The notes below the pieces were generated by a model that was not told where the DNA came from, searched no databases, and saw nothing but the letters and a program-made list of their open reading frames with translations. From Ophioceras dolichostomum (taxonomy: Eukaryota; Ascomycota; Sordariomycetes; Magnaporthales; Ophioceraceae), in the NCBI GenBank assembly GCA_003049485.1, contig PYST01000003.1, positions 1 to 64,000 of the forward strand: a DNA stretch of 64,000 bases, read 5' to 3'. The translations under genes and the position numbers were made by a program. Below, in pieces: positions 42,616 to 53,584 of the stretch. Each line of letters begins with the position of its first letter. Position 1 is the first letter of the stretch.

Positions 42616-45600
42616 GCATGGGTCACGATTCACGAGAAGTCTACTGTGGGAGTACAACACCGGGTGGAGCGGGCCTGGATTGGTGCAGCAGCCACTCTCA
42701 ACTGCCTTCCTCCCTTGATGGTCTACTGTAACTAACAACTCGAATGCAGATGTCGAGTGCAATGAAATATGCGTGTTTTGTCACAAGGTATACAGGATTG
42801 CCAGCGAGTTTATAAGACATGTCAACCACTCCAATTTAGACGAACATGGTACCAAGGCGACAAACATGCGAACATTGTCTCAAGAACTCAACAACGAAGT
42901 CGATCGTCAGTGATACCGTGTAAAGCGCGCATACATGAAGAAGAGACGGTTTGAGGGAGCCTACGGGTATTTGGTCGAAGAGAAAAAGGAAACTAAACTC
43001 AAACGACTAAGCTCTTTAGAAGGTATCGCGCGGCCAGACGACTACCTTAGCTGACGTACCTACCTACCAGGTACCTACCTACCTACCTAGGTACCAAGGT
43101 AGGTGGTGAGGCAAACAGGGAGAAGAGAGATAGAGAGAGACTGAAGGAGAGAAAGGCATACACGAACGGGTGCTACCCTTGGCCAGTCATTGCCGATTGC
43201 CGCCGCCAACACCCAGAGACAGAGGAACGACAGCTGAGGAGTCTCGAGGCGCCGGCTCGCTCGGCAGCGTCGAGGCTTGCTGAGGCTGCTTGCCTGTCCT
43301 CGTAAATACCACGAAACTAAAATTGCCGGAAATGGAGAATTGTCGAGTGGTCCATGAGGGCCTAGGGCTGACGGGGAAGGCCTGCTCACCACCTGCCTTT
43401 GTAAGGCAAAGTAAGAGGAGATATCGGGAGTCTGGCGGCCCGAAACGAGGACCTCAACAGGAGCTGGGACTTTCGTAATCACTGTCCTCTCTGAGGCCGG
43501 TGTTGGTTTAAGGTTAAAAGTGGCTTTCCATCCCTTTCCTCAGCATTGGAGGCTGCCTGATATTGGGGCGTCGACGGGCGTTGACAGGCGATGAAGAGCC
43601 TTGACTTTTCAGTTGGAAGCTGACAGTGATCCGTGTACGCTGCGAGCTTGGCTGTGGGGGCCGCAATGGGACATGGAAGCTTGGGCCAATTGAGGGACCT
43701 GCCAGGTCCCCTGTGGCCCCGCGTCTGATGAAATCAATGATGACGAGAGAATGCACTGCACTCTCGCCGAGCCCAGCTCGAAAGACGACGATGATAGGAA
43801 TCATTTTGATTTCTCTTTTCTCACAATCCCCGATGCAGTCATTTCCTGACCCCTTCCGAGTTGTCCGGTGGTCAGGAAGGCAAGCAGATCAGACGACGGT
43901 CAGCATCTTCGTCATCTGAGAAGAAGCCTTTTAACCGCTGAATAAACGCGAGCTCGAGAGCCCCCAACTTCTTACTTGCCTACCCTCGCGCTACGTACCG
44001 GTTGTCAGAACAGCTTTCCCCGTCCTCCCCGGTGCCTGCGAAAACCTGTTCACTTCTCATATCCAAGTGCGTCCCGAGTGGAATGACGACATGCCGACAT
44101 GCCCGTTGACAAGTGCCCTTGACTCGCTATCTGGCCACTCAGATTCGAAGGCCTGGGCGTAATCCACACCAACGGCTTTCAAATGCTTTCGAGACTGACA
44201 GAAAACGGTCGAACATAGGCTGCCTGCCTAGCGTCCTAACCTCCGCGGTTATCTGCCGTTGACCTGACCTGAGCCTCAGCCACCACAAGACTAGCATTCT
44301 GTTGCCGAGACGATATATTGACGATGGTTGTGTTGTTTGCTTGGCCAGACTTCCGTTTCTGGGGGCGTATTGGAGGCAAAAGTACCCCTCCGCCCGGGGG
44401 AAGGAGCCCGGGCTGGCCTAAATGCCCCCCGTTGAGGAATTGGAAGGAGGGGAAATTGAACATATCTTCAATGCTGGAGATTTGGCTCCCCTAACCCTCA
44501 AACTGCTGCTATTGCTCCCCTCGCAAGCCCCAAAGAGTCCTGTGCCCCTCTCCCACTCGCCCTGCCACCCAGCTTTGCATGCATCACAGTGATACAATGT
44601 CAGCGTCTCTGTGCGGGAGGACCAAATATTGCGCGACTGATTGGGAATCACCAGGCAGAGCCTTTTATTTTGCCTGGTCACTGGCCTGCCCGGTGCCACG
44701 TTGAATGGAATACGCGAATATCTGTGTATTTCCGTACCAGCCAAGCCAAGCCAAGCCAGCCGCTGGTTAGTAGCTGTGACGGCCATGACGGCCTTGCCTT
44801 GCGCTGCACAATTACCCCTTTCTCTTTTCCCCCACCCCTTGTCCCGATGCACGCAACTGTCTGTCAGACTCGCAACCAGTTGTCGAGCCTGGCCGCAAAG
44901 ATAGGGCACAGCCCAGGCTCCCCGGCTGGCATTCTCTTTTGGTGATCTTTTTTTTTCTTTTCACCACGCCCCCCCTGACGCTCAAGAAAGTTCTGATCGA
45001 GGCTCTCGAAGTGAGGCCGAAAGGGGGAGTTCCAAAATGCATATCAAGCATTCACATCCTCCTCGCCCTCGCGCACAGCTGCTTCCACATATCTCTCTTA
45101 TCGCTCTGTCACTTTTGGAGACGGAGAACCAGCAGCAGCAACACTCGAAGCTCGAGCCGCACAAGCGATGCCTGTTAGGATCGATAGCCATCCAATGTTC
45201 CAGGGAAGGCACGCGCAAACGCAGACGAAGCTCCACACTGCAACGACGACAACGCAACGCACATCACGCACCACCACTACCACCACCACCACAACTACAA
45301 CCAGCGGCAACAGCGGTCCACCACAACTTGGAGGCCCCTTGTAATTCGACGGCGAGCATGCAGCAGAGCCTAGACTTTCATTGTCCTTGAATCCGGTCCA
45401 ACCTTCCCTCCGACTTGCAGAGCGAGCGAGCCACATCTCACAGCACAGAGAGAAGAGCCCCTCCGGCTCTCCTCCTGGATTTGTGCCACCAAGTTACTGC
45501 AGAAGCCGAAATCCGAGCTAGTCGCAACCGCCGCCAACCTTTCAGCCGTTCTCGCCAGCAGCCCTCCTTCGCCCTTCAGCAGCAGCTAGCGACTCCCAGC

Positions 45601-46204
45601 AGTCCCCATCCCGCAGCAAGTACGACAGAGCACAGCGCACGCACGGCCGGGTGACAGGTGACAACTTGGGGCTCCATCCAGACAAGACCGGCTTGGACTG
45701 CCCCAGCCGGCACACGGCCGTAGCAGTCGGCCTGCATCCTGCCATCCGGCTCTGGTACTTACCAATTTCACCTTCTCCTCCCCAGTCCGGGCCCTCGAGG
45801 GTCCCGCATCAGCTCAGCTCGGTGCCTTCCCGTGCTTCAACGTCCCGTCGCGTTGGGCGCAAGGCTCATTTTCAATCCTTCCTCCCTGGGACACCAATCC
45901 GCACACGGCGCCAATTTTCAGAAAATCGTTACCTGCTACTTACTCGACACAGCTTACTGGCGGTGGCGTGTTGTTGTTGCTGTTGTTGTTGTTGCATCGT
46001 CGAATCTGGCAGTCGCTGTCTGGAATCGGGTGTAAGTGGTTCTGAGTAAGGGTAAACTCGCCTCGCTCTCCGCCCCCGACATCGCCGCCCCTCCTTCCTC
46101 GCGAGTTTCCTCGATAGCCGAACGCAGGGCTATACCGGACTAGAGCTGGGCCGGAGCTTGGAGAGAGGAGAGAGAGAGAGAGACACCAGGCCATTTCGAC
46201 TTGC
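42616..46204. other. Intergenic: upstream region of the second Zn2Cys6 gene
   Basis: About 3.6 kb with no supported gene. It holds the TACC repeat at 43056-43106, and the last kilobase is pyrimidine/CA-rich with CAC and GTT repeats (for example 45269-45300 and 45968-45997), consistent with a long 5' leader. Confidence 0.5.
43056..43106. repeat. TACC tract with TACCTAGGTACC palindrome
   Basis: GTACCTACCTACC followed by AGGTACCTACCTACCTACCTAG and GTACCAAGGTAGG. Same family as the tract at 4712-4773. Confidence 0.85.
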
Positions 46205-49200
46205 ATGGCACAACAAAAGCAGGTGCGAAACGGCGAAGAGGTAGATATGGGAGGACTGGAAGGAACAAGAGGACAAATGAGTTTCACAAGAAAACGTGGG
46301 TCCCAACCCTGTCTTATTGTTCCCCTGAAGAAGCGACACCGTGCCCCTTCCCTCCCACAAACTCCGACAAACACAACGACACCATCCCCGCATAAAAATC
46401 AAGACGACGGCGGCAGGGTGCCGGATAGGTTGTCGAGGAAAGGCTTTCCGGCAAAATCCAAGGATCTTGGTCCTCCTCGACCAACACCAGCACGTCGTCA
46501 TCAGTACGCTTACACATAACTACCTTCCTACCTCACATATACATTTCACGCGACACTCCGAGACACCACCACCACCTAGTCCCGAGAGGAAGCACCCAGA
46601 AAAACGAGAACTACCTGCTGACTGGTCCAACCGACTGCTTCTTTCGTCGCACCGGGTGCCATCCTCTCCCACAGGTGCCCTCCTAGCCTGCGACTTCTGT
46701 CGACATCGTAAACGACGGTGCGACGGCGAAAAGCCTTGCTCGAACTGTCGCGACTCTGCGGCAGCTTGTCACTACAAAGATCTCCCAGTCGAACGGTAAG
46801 TAAGCTGAGCTGACCGCTCTTCTTTTTTTCTTCTTCTCCTTTCTTGCTGTCTGCCTTGGTGTGTGTGTATCCTATCATCCTTGGCTCTACCACTTGCCTC
46901 ATGTGGCTGCTCGTAGGCAGACAGCTCAATCCCGCGGTCTCTCCTCCCCCCAGCCACGCCTCAGTCGTACCATCCTGCTGTGGTTGCTTATTAACGCCCG
47001 ACACACCCCCTGCTTTTCTGCAACCCACCCCCCTTGTCTGTCCGTCCGCAGCATCGAGGTCTCTTCCACGTCCCCTGCAGGGTCAGAATACGTCGTCGAG
47101 CGCCTTGGCAGAATAGAGGCTATACTCGAAGAACAGAGCCGCCGTCTGGTCGAGCTTGCTGCCGCCCAACAACAGTTCCATGGCCAAGGGGGCTATGGGG
47201 GCGGCGGTGGTGGGCTTGGGGGAGGAGGAGGAGGCGTCGCCGGCACCGGCAGCAGCAGCAACAACGGCACCGGCGTGAGGAGTGCTCCGTTCCAGCCGAA
47301 TCTGTTCTCCCTGCCGCCGTCTTACTCGTACACGCTGCAACACCAGCACCAGCACCACCACCACCAGCACCCACCACACCACCAGCACTCGCCGGAGCAC
47401 CAACCGCACCCGCACGACCACCTCGTCTCCATCGCCCCCTCCGCCGCGCCCGCCGTGGCCGTGGGCCCGGCAACCGCCGACCCGCACCTGGACCACTCCC
47501 AGTTCCTGATCCCGGCCGACCACTTCACCTCGGCGTCCTCGCTCTTCGCCCTCCCCCGCGTGCGCTCCATGCTGGGCACGTACCCGAAGAACTACTTCCA
47601 CGAGATCGAGGAGTCCCTCCCGCTTCCCGAGCCGCTGGACCTCCTGCACGGCGCCCCGCTGGCCCGGCCCCCGCTCGACATCGCCGAGCTCGACTCGCTG
47701 GCCCGCAACTACTTCGCCGCCGTGCACCCCAACTACCCGCTGTTCACGAGGGGGGACTTCGCGAGGTGGCGCGCCCTCGTCTTCGAGCACGGGCCCCAGG
47801 AGACGCCTGAGACGGCCATCTGCCTGTGCGTCTGGGCGCTGGGCGCCGTGGTGCCCTCCGCCGACGAGCGCGTGCCCGTGCCGGACGCGCGGCAGCAGGA
47901 GAAGGACCGCCTCGGGCTGAGCTTCTTCCAGCCCGCCCTCAGGCTCGTGCTGGGCTGGTCGGTCTGGGGCTTCAAGCCAACCATGACCATCTGCCAGGCC
48001 CTGCTGCTGGCTGCATCTTACTTTGCACACCTCGGCAGGCCGCTGCATAGCTGGAAGATGGTGTATTTCGCTTCGCTGAAGTTCATGTTCTTGCACGATA
48101 AGTAAGTCTGTTTATTGTAGTCGCCTTCCACGAAAGAGGCGGGAGGAGGAAAGGAAAAAAAAAGCTGCGGTCCCTGGTGGAGTCTGTTGTGCTAACTGTT
48201 ATTGTATTTAGACAAAAACGCATGGGCGGACCTATAGGTCAGGATAGCAGCTATCTACGCGTGTTTTGGTCTTGCTTCATGATCGAATGGTAAGTGTTCT
48301 ACCCAAAGTCTCCTCGATCCTGGACAGAGAAGAACAAAGAAGCAACACACCCCCCAACTCCCCACGACCACTCTACCCTATTCTGATTGCTAAACATCGG
48401 ACTCGCTTCCTTTAGCGACCGCGCAGCCGAGCTCGACGTTCCCCGCAGCGGCATCGAGCCGATAGCCGACTCGATCCCGCTCGCGCCCTCACTAACGCAA
48501 GACGAGCACGAGGAGATGATCTACTTCATGGCCGAGACCGCCATCCGTCGTCTCCTGAACCGCGTGCACTCCTCGCTCTACTCCTCCGAGAACTCCGAGC
48601 TCGTCACGTCCTTCTTCGGAACCTCCGCCGACTCCGGACCCGGCGGCCCCGGCGGCATCGGCGCGGGGAGCGGCAGCAATAACAGCAGCAGCAGCAGCAG
48701 CCACCTGTCCCTCAGCAAGCTGGTCCGCCTGTCGTCGGAGCTCAACCGCCAGCTCGAGGAGTGGTACCGCTCGATCCCCGAGCAGCTGCGCCCTCCGCTC
48801 GGCACCGCGCCCGTGGCGTCAGACAGGGGGAAAGTCCTGCGCATCAGGTTCTACGCGGGACGCCACATCATCCACCGGCCGTTCGTGTTCTACGCCGCGC
48901 TGCAGCAGCAGCAGGCCGCCACCTCTCGCGCCGCCTCCGCCTCATCCGTCGGGTCTTCGCCCGTCTCTCCGCACCTCTCTACCCTCTCTTCCTCCGCGCC
49001 AGCCGCCGCCGCAGCAGCAGCAGCAGCCCAACAACAACAGCAACCAGCCCCTGGCTCTGCCGCTGCTGCTGCCGCTGCCGCACCCGAAATCCCCATCCCG
49101 CAGGTCGTGCTAGACATGTGCGAGGTCTGCCTCGACACGTGCAAGACGTACCTCAGGAACGTGGTCGGCATGCTCGACAAGCGGTCCCCCTACCTGTGGA

Positions 49201-49499
49201 CGTTCAGCCAGAGCTGCATGGCGTGTTTTCTTGTGCTGCTCGCGTGCGACAGCATCCCGCAGCTGCAGAGGTGCACGACGGAGCTGAGGGCGCTGCAGCA
49301 GCTCGTCGTGCCGAAGCTGAAGATGTGGGCGACGCCCGGGTCGAGCTTCGAGGCGGAGGTGAGGATTTTGGAGATGATCACCACCAGGGGGGATGGTGGC
49401 AGTAGAGATATCGATAGCTTGAGGAGTTTGGCGGCTGCGGCGGGGGCGGGGTTGGGTGTGCTGTCGCAGGTGTCCTTGCCGGGGTCGCCGGGGCGGTGA
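46205..49499 (+). CDS. Zn2Cys6 (C6) fungal transcription factor with fungal-specific domain
   Basis: Nuclear regulator; target unknown. Five exons: 46205-46295, 46675-46795, 47052-48101, 48212-48289 and 48416-49499; 807 residues. Donors are GTGGGT, then GTAAGT three times; acceptors are ACAG, GCAG, TTAG and TTAG; phases all close. The zinc cluster is at residues 36-62 with spacing C-x2-C-x6-C-x5-C-x2-C-x6-C (starts CDFCRHRKRRC). Exon 1 is the least certain: the zinc exon has no ATG in its own frame, and MAQQKQ..FTRK joined in phase to R|ALLACDFC is the best fit, at the cost of a 379-base first intron. After the cluster come a coiled coil (YVVERLGRIEAILEEQSRRL), Gly-, His- and Gln-rich linkers, and the fungal-specific domain from about residue 230 (YFAAVHPNYPLF, CLCVWALGAVV, LRVFWSCFMIECDRAAELDVP). 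PolyAla/Gln/Ser inserts occur near residues 590-670. Confidence 0.85.
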
Positions 49500-50220
49500 C
49501 GGCGACGACGGGGACGGGGTCCGTTGAGGATGCTTGGAGTCGAGGAGGTGGGTGGAGGGAGGAGAGGGCAGGGTCACGGGTATGTGTGGTATGATGGGTT
49601 TTTTGTTTTTTTTTGGGTAGGGTTTCTTCGGATATTGGACGCTCGATTATTCTACGCTTTTTCCTTCTTTGACGAGAAGCGAGCTAGATTCATAAAAAAA
49701 AGGAAACTTTCCAGCATAAGGCATTGGAAACAAAATATTCTCCCCCTTTTCCGGGCGGGGGGAGTGGTGACTTACGGGTAGGTAGGTCCTGTAGGTAGGT
49801 AGTGGTCTCGTTGTGTGATATCTTCAAAGAACATAGTCGTTTAATTTTGGTTTCCTTTTACTCTTCGAACAATTAAATGCCTGCAAGGGCTACTATGGTG
49901 CGAGAATACATCATTTCCTTTCCAAACGGCCTTCTCTCTATGAGACGTAAGGGGGTTCAAAGTTGTGGTGTGTCCGTTCGTTTGCGTCTACCGGCCCCTC
50001 GCATGCCCGAGATTCTATTTGCAGATGTGCAGTGCTCCTCCGAGAAGGGTTCGGACTGATGATCGTGCATATACAAAACGTCGATAGATTATCGTACTAC
50101 CTTTCAAACATGTACATGTATTGTACCCTATACTTCCATGGTATTTTTTCCCTCCCTTTTTCTCGCCCCTTTCATTACCCAGAAAGAGGAAGGCACCCAC
50201 GCACCAACCCCCTACCCTCC
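49500..50220. other. Intergenic between convergent genes
   Basis: 3' flanks of the second Zn2Cys6 gene and the 50221 gene. TAGGTAGG motifs at 49779-49802. Nothing else seen. Confidence 0.5.
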
Positions 50221-51783
50221 TCAGGGCGACTCATCCGCCCCAACCTTAGGACTCCGTCCAAACAACCTCCTAAACCCGCCCGTCTTCGGCGTCTTCGGCC
50301 TCAACCCGCCCCCATCAAGCGACATCTTCGGCACCATGATCGGCGGCAGCTCCTTCTCCGGCGCCGGCGGCGGTGGCAGCAGCGGCGGCGGCCCCCCGAA
50401 CCCCCTCCTATCCCTAGACGACTCGGACCTAGCCCTGCCACCTCTGGTCGCTGTGGTCGCCGCCGCCGCCGCCGGGTCTTCCTCCTCCTCCGGAGCGCCG
50501 AGCTGCTGCCTCAGCTTCTGCCTCTCGCGCTCGCGGTGGTCGTTGTCCTCGAAGATCCTCTGCTGGTGCGTGTACTGCGCGTGATGCTCGGCCTGCGCGC
50601 GCAGCGCCGCGCGGTCCTGCCACACGGACACCGGCACTACCACCGGCTGCTGCTGCTGATCTGGCAGCTGTTCGTCGTCCCCCCGTTCTCGGTCTGCGCC
50701 TGGTCCTGCACCTGGTCCTGGTCCTCGGCCGTTGGGGAAGAGGCTGTAGGATGTTGCCGCCGAGCTGACACCTGCGCCGCCGGGAGGGGTACCCTGTTTC
50801 ACGGCGGTGGTGGTGGTGGGGGTAGTGGTGGTTGCAGACGCAACGGGCGGCGGCGGCGGCGGTAGTAGCGGCACGGGGTTCGTCATCCGCGATGAGGCGG
50901 AGGGCGGCTCGTCGGGCCAGTTGCGCTCCTCGTCGCCGTTGACGACGACGTACCACCGTATCTCCTCGCCGCGCTGCAGCTGGTCGCGGAGCTTCTCGAG
51001 CCAGCCGGCCTTGCGGTCTTTGGTCTGTCTCTTGCGGCCTGTCTCGTCTGAGTAAGGTCCGCCCATTGGTGGGGGGTTGTAGTCTGCCCCGTTCGGGGAC
51101 TGGTTGGCGCCATTGCTGCTGCTACTGTTGGGCCAGTTGCGCAGTTTCTCTTCGTAGCGGGCCATCTCCTCGACTAGTGAGACGGAGAGGTCGATCCGCA
51201 CGGCGTAGTCGGCTACGTAGGCGTACGGCCGCGACACTTCGTCCAGCCGGGTGGGGTCGTACTCCTCCAGTAGTCGGACCGCGGACCAGTCCTGGCTCAG
51301 CACGTCGTCTGTCCCGTCGTGCGCGACTTGCCCGTCGGGCATTGGTGGTGAGGGGAGGTTCTTCGTGAGAGGAGGAGGGGGAGCGACGGCGGCGGCTGCA
51401 CTGCTGTTCTTGCGCGACCTAGACCTGCTCTTGCTGCGGCTGCGGTTTCGGTTCTGGGTCGGCGTCACGGTACCCCTGACGGTCCTATCGTCACCATCGT
51501 CCAGATCGCCGCCGTCGATGTAACCCGCCCCGGCGAACGCGTTGAACGGCTGCTGCTCCGTCAGCGAGGAGGCATTGGTCGCGGCGCGCCGGCGGCTGGG
51601 GCTGGGCGGCGGCTCGCAGTACGGCAGGAACTCGAAGAGGTTGTAGAACGACTCGAGGAGGGCGCGGGACGACCGCCGGCGGATGATCCACTCGGGCGCC
51701 GCATCGTCGATGTTCTGCACGATAACGTAGACCCGGATCGACCGCCGGTGCCAGCGGAACCCGTGGCAGAGGTACGCCGGCAT
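50221..51783 (-). CDS. Conserved-looking fungal protein of unknown function, Pro/Ser-rich
   Basis: Single exon, 520 residues. The frame is open to 52032 but the first ATG is 51783, giving MPAYLCHGFRWHRRSIRVYV then IVQNIDDAAPEWII, a well-formed start. Residues 1-50 and LLESFYNLFEFLPYC form an ordered N-terminal domain. A Ser/Arg-rich linker follows. A second ordered block (about residues 165-275) reads DWSAVRLLEEYDPTRLDEV, SRPYAYVADYAVRIDLSVSL, VEEMARYEEKL and WLEKLRDQLQRGEEIRWYVV, then VNGDEERNWPDE. The remainder is Pro/Ala/Gln-rich and closes with RPKTPKTGGFRRLFGRSPKV. The two ordered blocks and tail fit, from memory, an uncharacterised fungal family; I cannot assign a role. Confidence 0.75.
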   Translation of the reverse strand: MPAYLCHGFRWHRRSIRVYVIVQNIDDAAPEWIIRRRSSRALLESFYNLFEFLPYCEPPPSPSRRRAATNASSLTEQQPFNAFAGAGYIDGGDLDDGDDRTVRGTVTPTQNRNRSRSKSRSRSRKNSSAAAAVAPPPPLTKNLPSPPMPDGQVAHDGTDDVLSQDWSAVRLLEEYDPTRLDEVSRPYAYVADYAVRIDLSVSLVEEMARYEEKLRNWPNSSSSNGANQSPNGADYNPPPMGGPYSDETGRKRQTKDRKAGWLEKLRDQLQRGEEIRWYVVVNGDEERNWPDEPPSASSRMTNPVPLLPPPPPPVASATTTTPTTTTAVKQGTPPGGAGVSSAATSYSLFPNGRGPGPGAGPGADRERGDDEQLPDQQQQPVVVPVSVWQDRAALRAQAEHHAQYTHQQRIFEDNDHRERERQKLRQQLGAPEEEEDPAAAAATTATRGGRARSESSRDRRGFGGPPPLLPPPPAPEKELPPIMVPKMSLDGGGLRPKTPKTGGFRRLFGRSPKVGADESP

Positions 51784-53584
51784 CTGGTGGGGTGTGGAGC
51801 TGGGTGGGCGGCTTAGAGTGCCTGGCTGCCACTCCTTGCTTCTGTCCCTTTCTTCCCTGGACGTCTTGTTATCCTTGCCGGGCTTGCCTAGATCTCTTCT
51901 CCGTGATTGAGAATCTGGGCACCTAGGTAGGTACCTATGAAGACAACTATCAGGGGTCCTTGTTGAGCTAGGTCGAGATCGAGGGCTACGGCCAGTCAAT
52001 AGTGGCACGCAGTGGACTTTCTGGTGGAGCAAAAATAGGAGAGCCTCTTGGAGAATGAGGTCGGGAGCGGAGCCGAGGGAGCTTCTGCGCGAATTGAGTT
52101 TGAAGTGATTGCGGGGTAATAGCCGACAGCTGGCAACTCTCCACAGTCAAGTCAGGTCTCGGCTGGCGTGAGTCGCAGAGAGGAAGGGCTTGTCGATCTT
52201 ATCATCAATGCCGCCAATTAATGACAGGGAATAGACGAGACGACGGCGGCGGCGGCGGCGGAAGCCCAATGATTCAAATAGAGAAGAGCTCTCAAACAGA
52301 AGACTCTCAAACAGAAGATGAGGAATGAAAGAAAGTATTTCTGTCAGTTGGACTGTAATAATTCCTGTCTCCTCCTTTGTTTGGCTTGTTTGATGGCGTT
52401 TCTCCTGTTCTTGCCATCACTCATCACCCACAGAACACGAAAAAGCAAGCGAAGCAAGCCAACCCCCTTGTCGCGGGGGCCAAACGCAAGCTGTCGCAGC
52501 TGCAGGCTGCCCTCCACTCGAGCTCCTCCACTTTTCGACGCCACTTGATGTTGGACGAATACGTCTGTCTGCTTCTTTTTATTTTGTGATCCGGTGGCCG
52601 ACGGGACCATAAAGATGAGGGGAGTATGTATAACAGCGATGGGGGTGGTGCCTGCGACATACCTGAGTGCTCTTCAAAGCCGTAGTTTGGCGAGTTTACC
52701 TAACCCCTTTTCTTACTCACCCCCATCCACCCCTTCTATCAAGCCACAACAGATATGGGCCTACACACTCACTTGAGAAGAAGTTCATCGTGTGTGCTTC
52801 CGCCCACTGCCGATTTTTTTCTTCCTTAAGAAAATGAGCACGAGCCCTTTGGTCATCTAAGAGTTTTTGTTCCCTTTTTTCCCTGGCGAGGTCTCATCCC
52901 GTCCATGGGCGGCAGAACAGCCCCCCCTTCGGAGGAGGTCCGTGAGCGTTCTTCGCCGTGCCAAGCATGCGGTTCTAGACAAACACGGGACGGCTCGTCG
53001 GGACCGAAAAAAAAGGGAGAGAGGGACTTGACTGATGCACTGAACCGACGAACTTGTCGTTGACACGAGAAACGTGCCCCCTTACATAATCGTTTTTTTC
53101 TTCTTCTGTTGACCACTGCCTCGTCATGATATTCACCTATTCATATGCACCATGCAAGTCTTGCGGACGAGGCTATGTACGATGTGCAAGAGTCGTATTG
53201 TGAGTGTCCTTGCTTTCCCAATGATTGGGACCGATATAGAAGTCAACTCCCTATGGAGGAGACCCTCCAACCCATCCATGATCCATTTTAAGAGCATTCC
53301 CATCCGCCCCAATTTCCCTCGTGTTAACCCTTCCCAAGGTATCTCGTGATTATTATCCGTTGTGGTAGCCAGCCCCCAATCCCATCCCATCCAATCCAAA
53401 ACTAAAACCCAAGGCCACCTCCCAAAAACACCACCATCCATCCCTCACAGAGAACAAAGGAGAAAAAAGAGAAGAAATAGGGGTGTCCCCCAACAAGCTC
53501 CCTCGAATGCCAATAGAGGACAACAACCCGAGCCAAAACAGCAGCAGCGGTAGACAGACATCGTTTTCACCACCTCCCCTCAGT
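51784..53584. other. Intergenic upstream of the 50221 gene
   Basis: About 1.8 kb holding the promoter of the 50221 gene and the 3' flank of the 53585 gene. A CGG run lies at 52242-52261. Only short ORFs; no RNA gene recognised. Confidence 0.5.

Noticed and set aside
47083..48096. 337-codon minus-strand ORF opposite the second Zn2Cys6 gene
   Set aside because: Antisense of the well-supported fungal-specific transcription factor exon.
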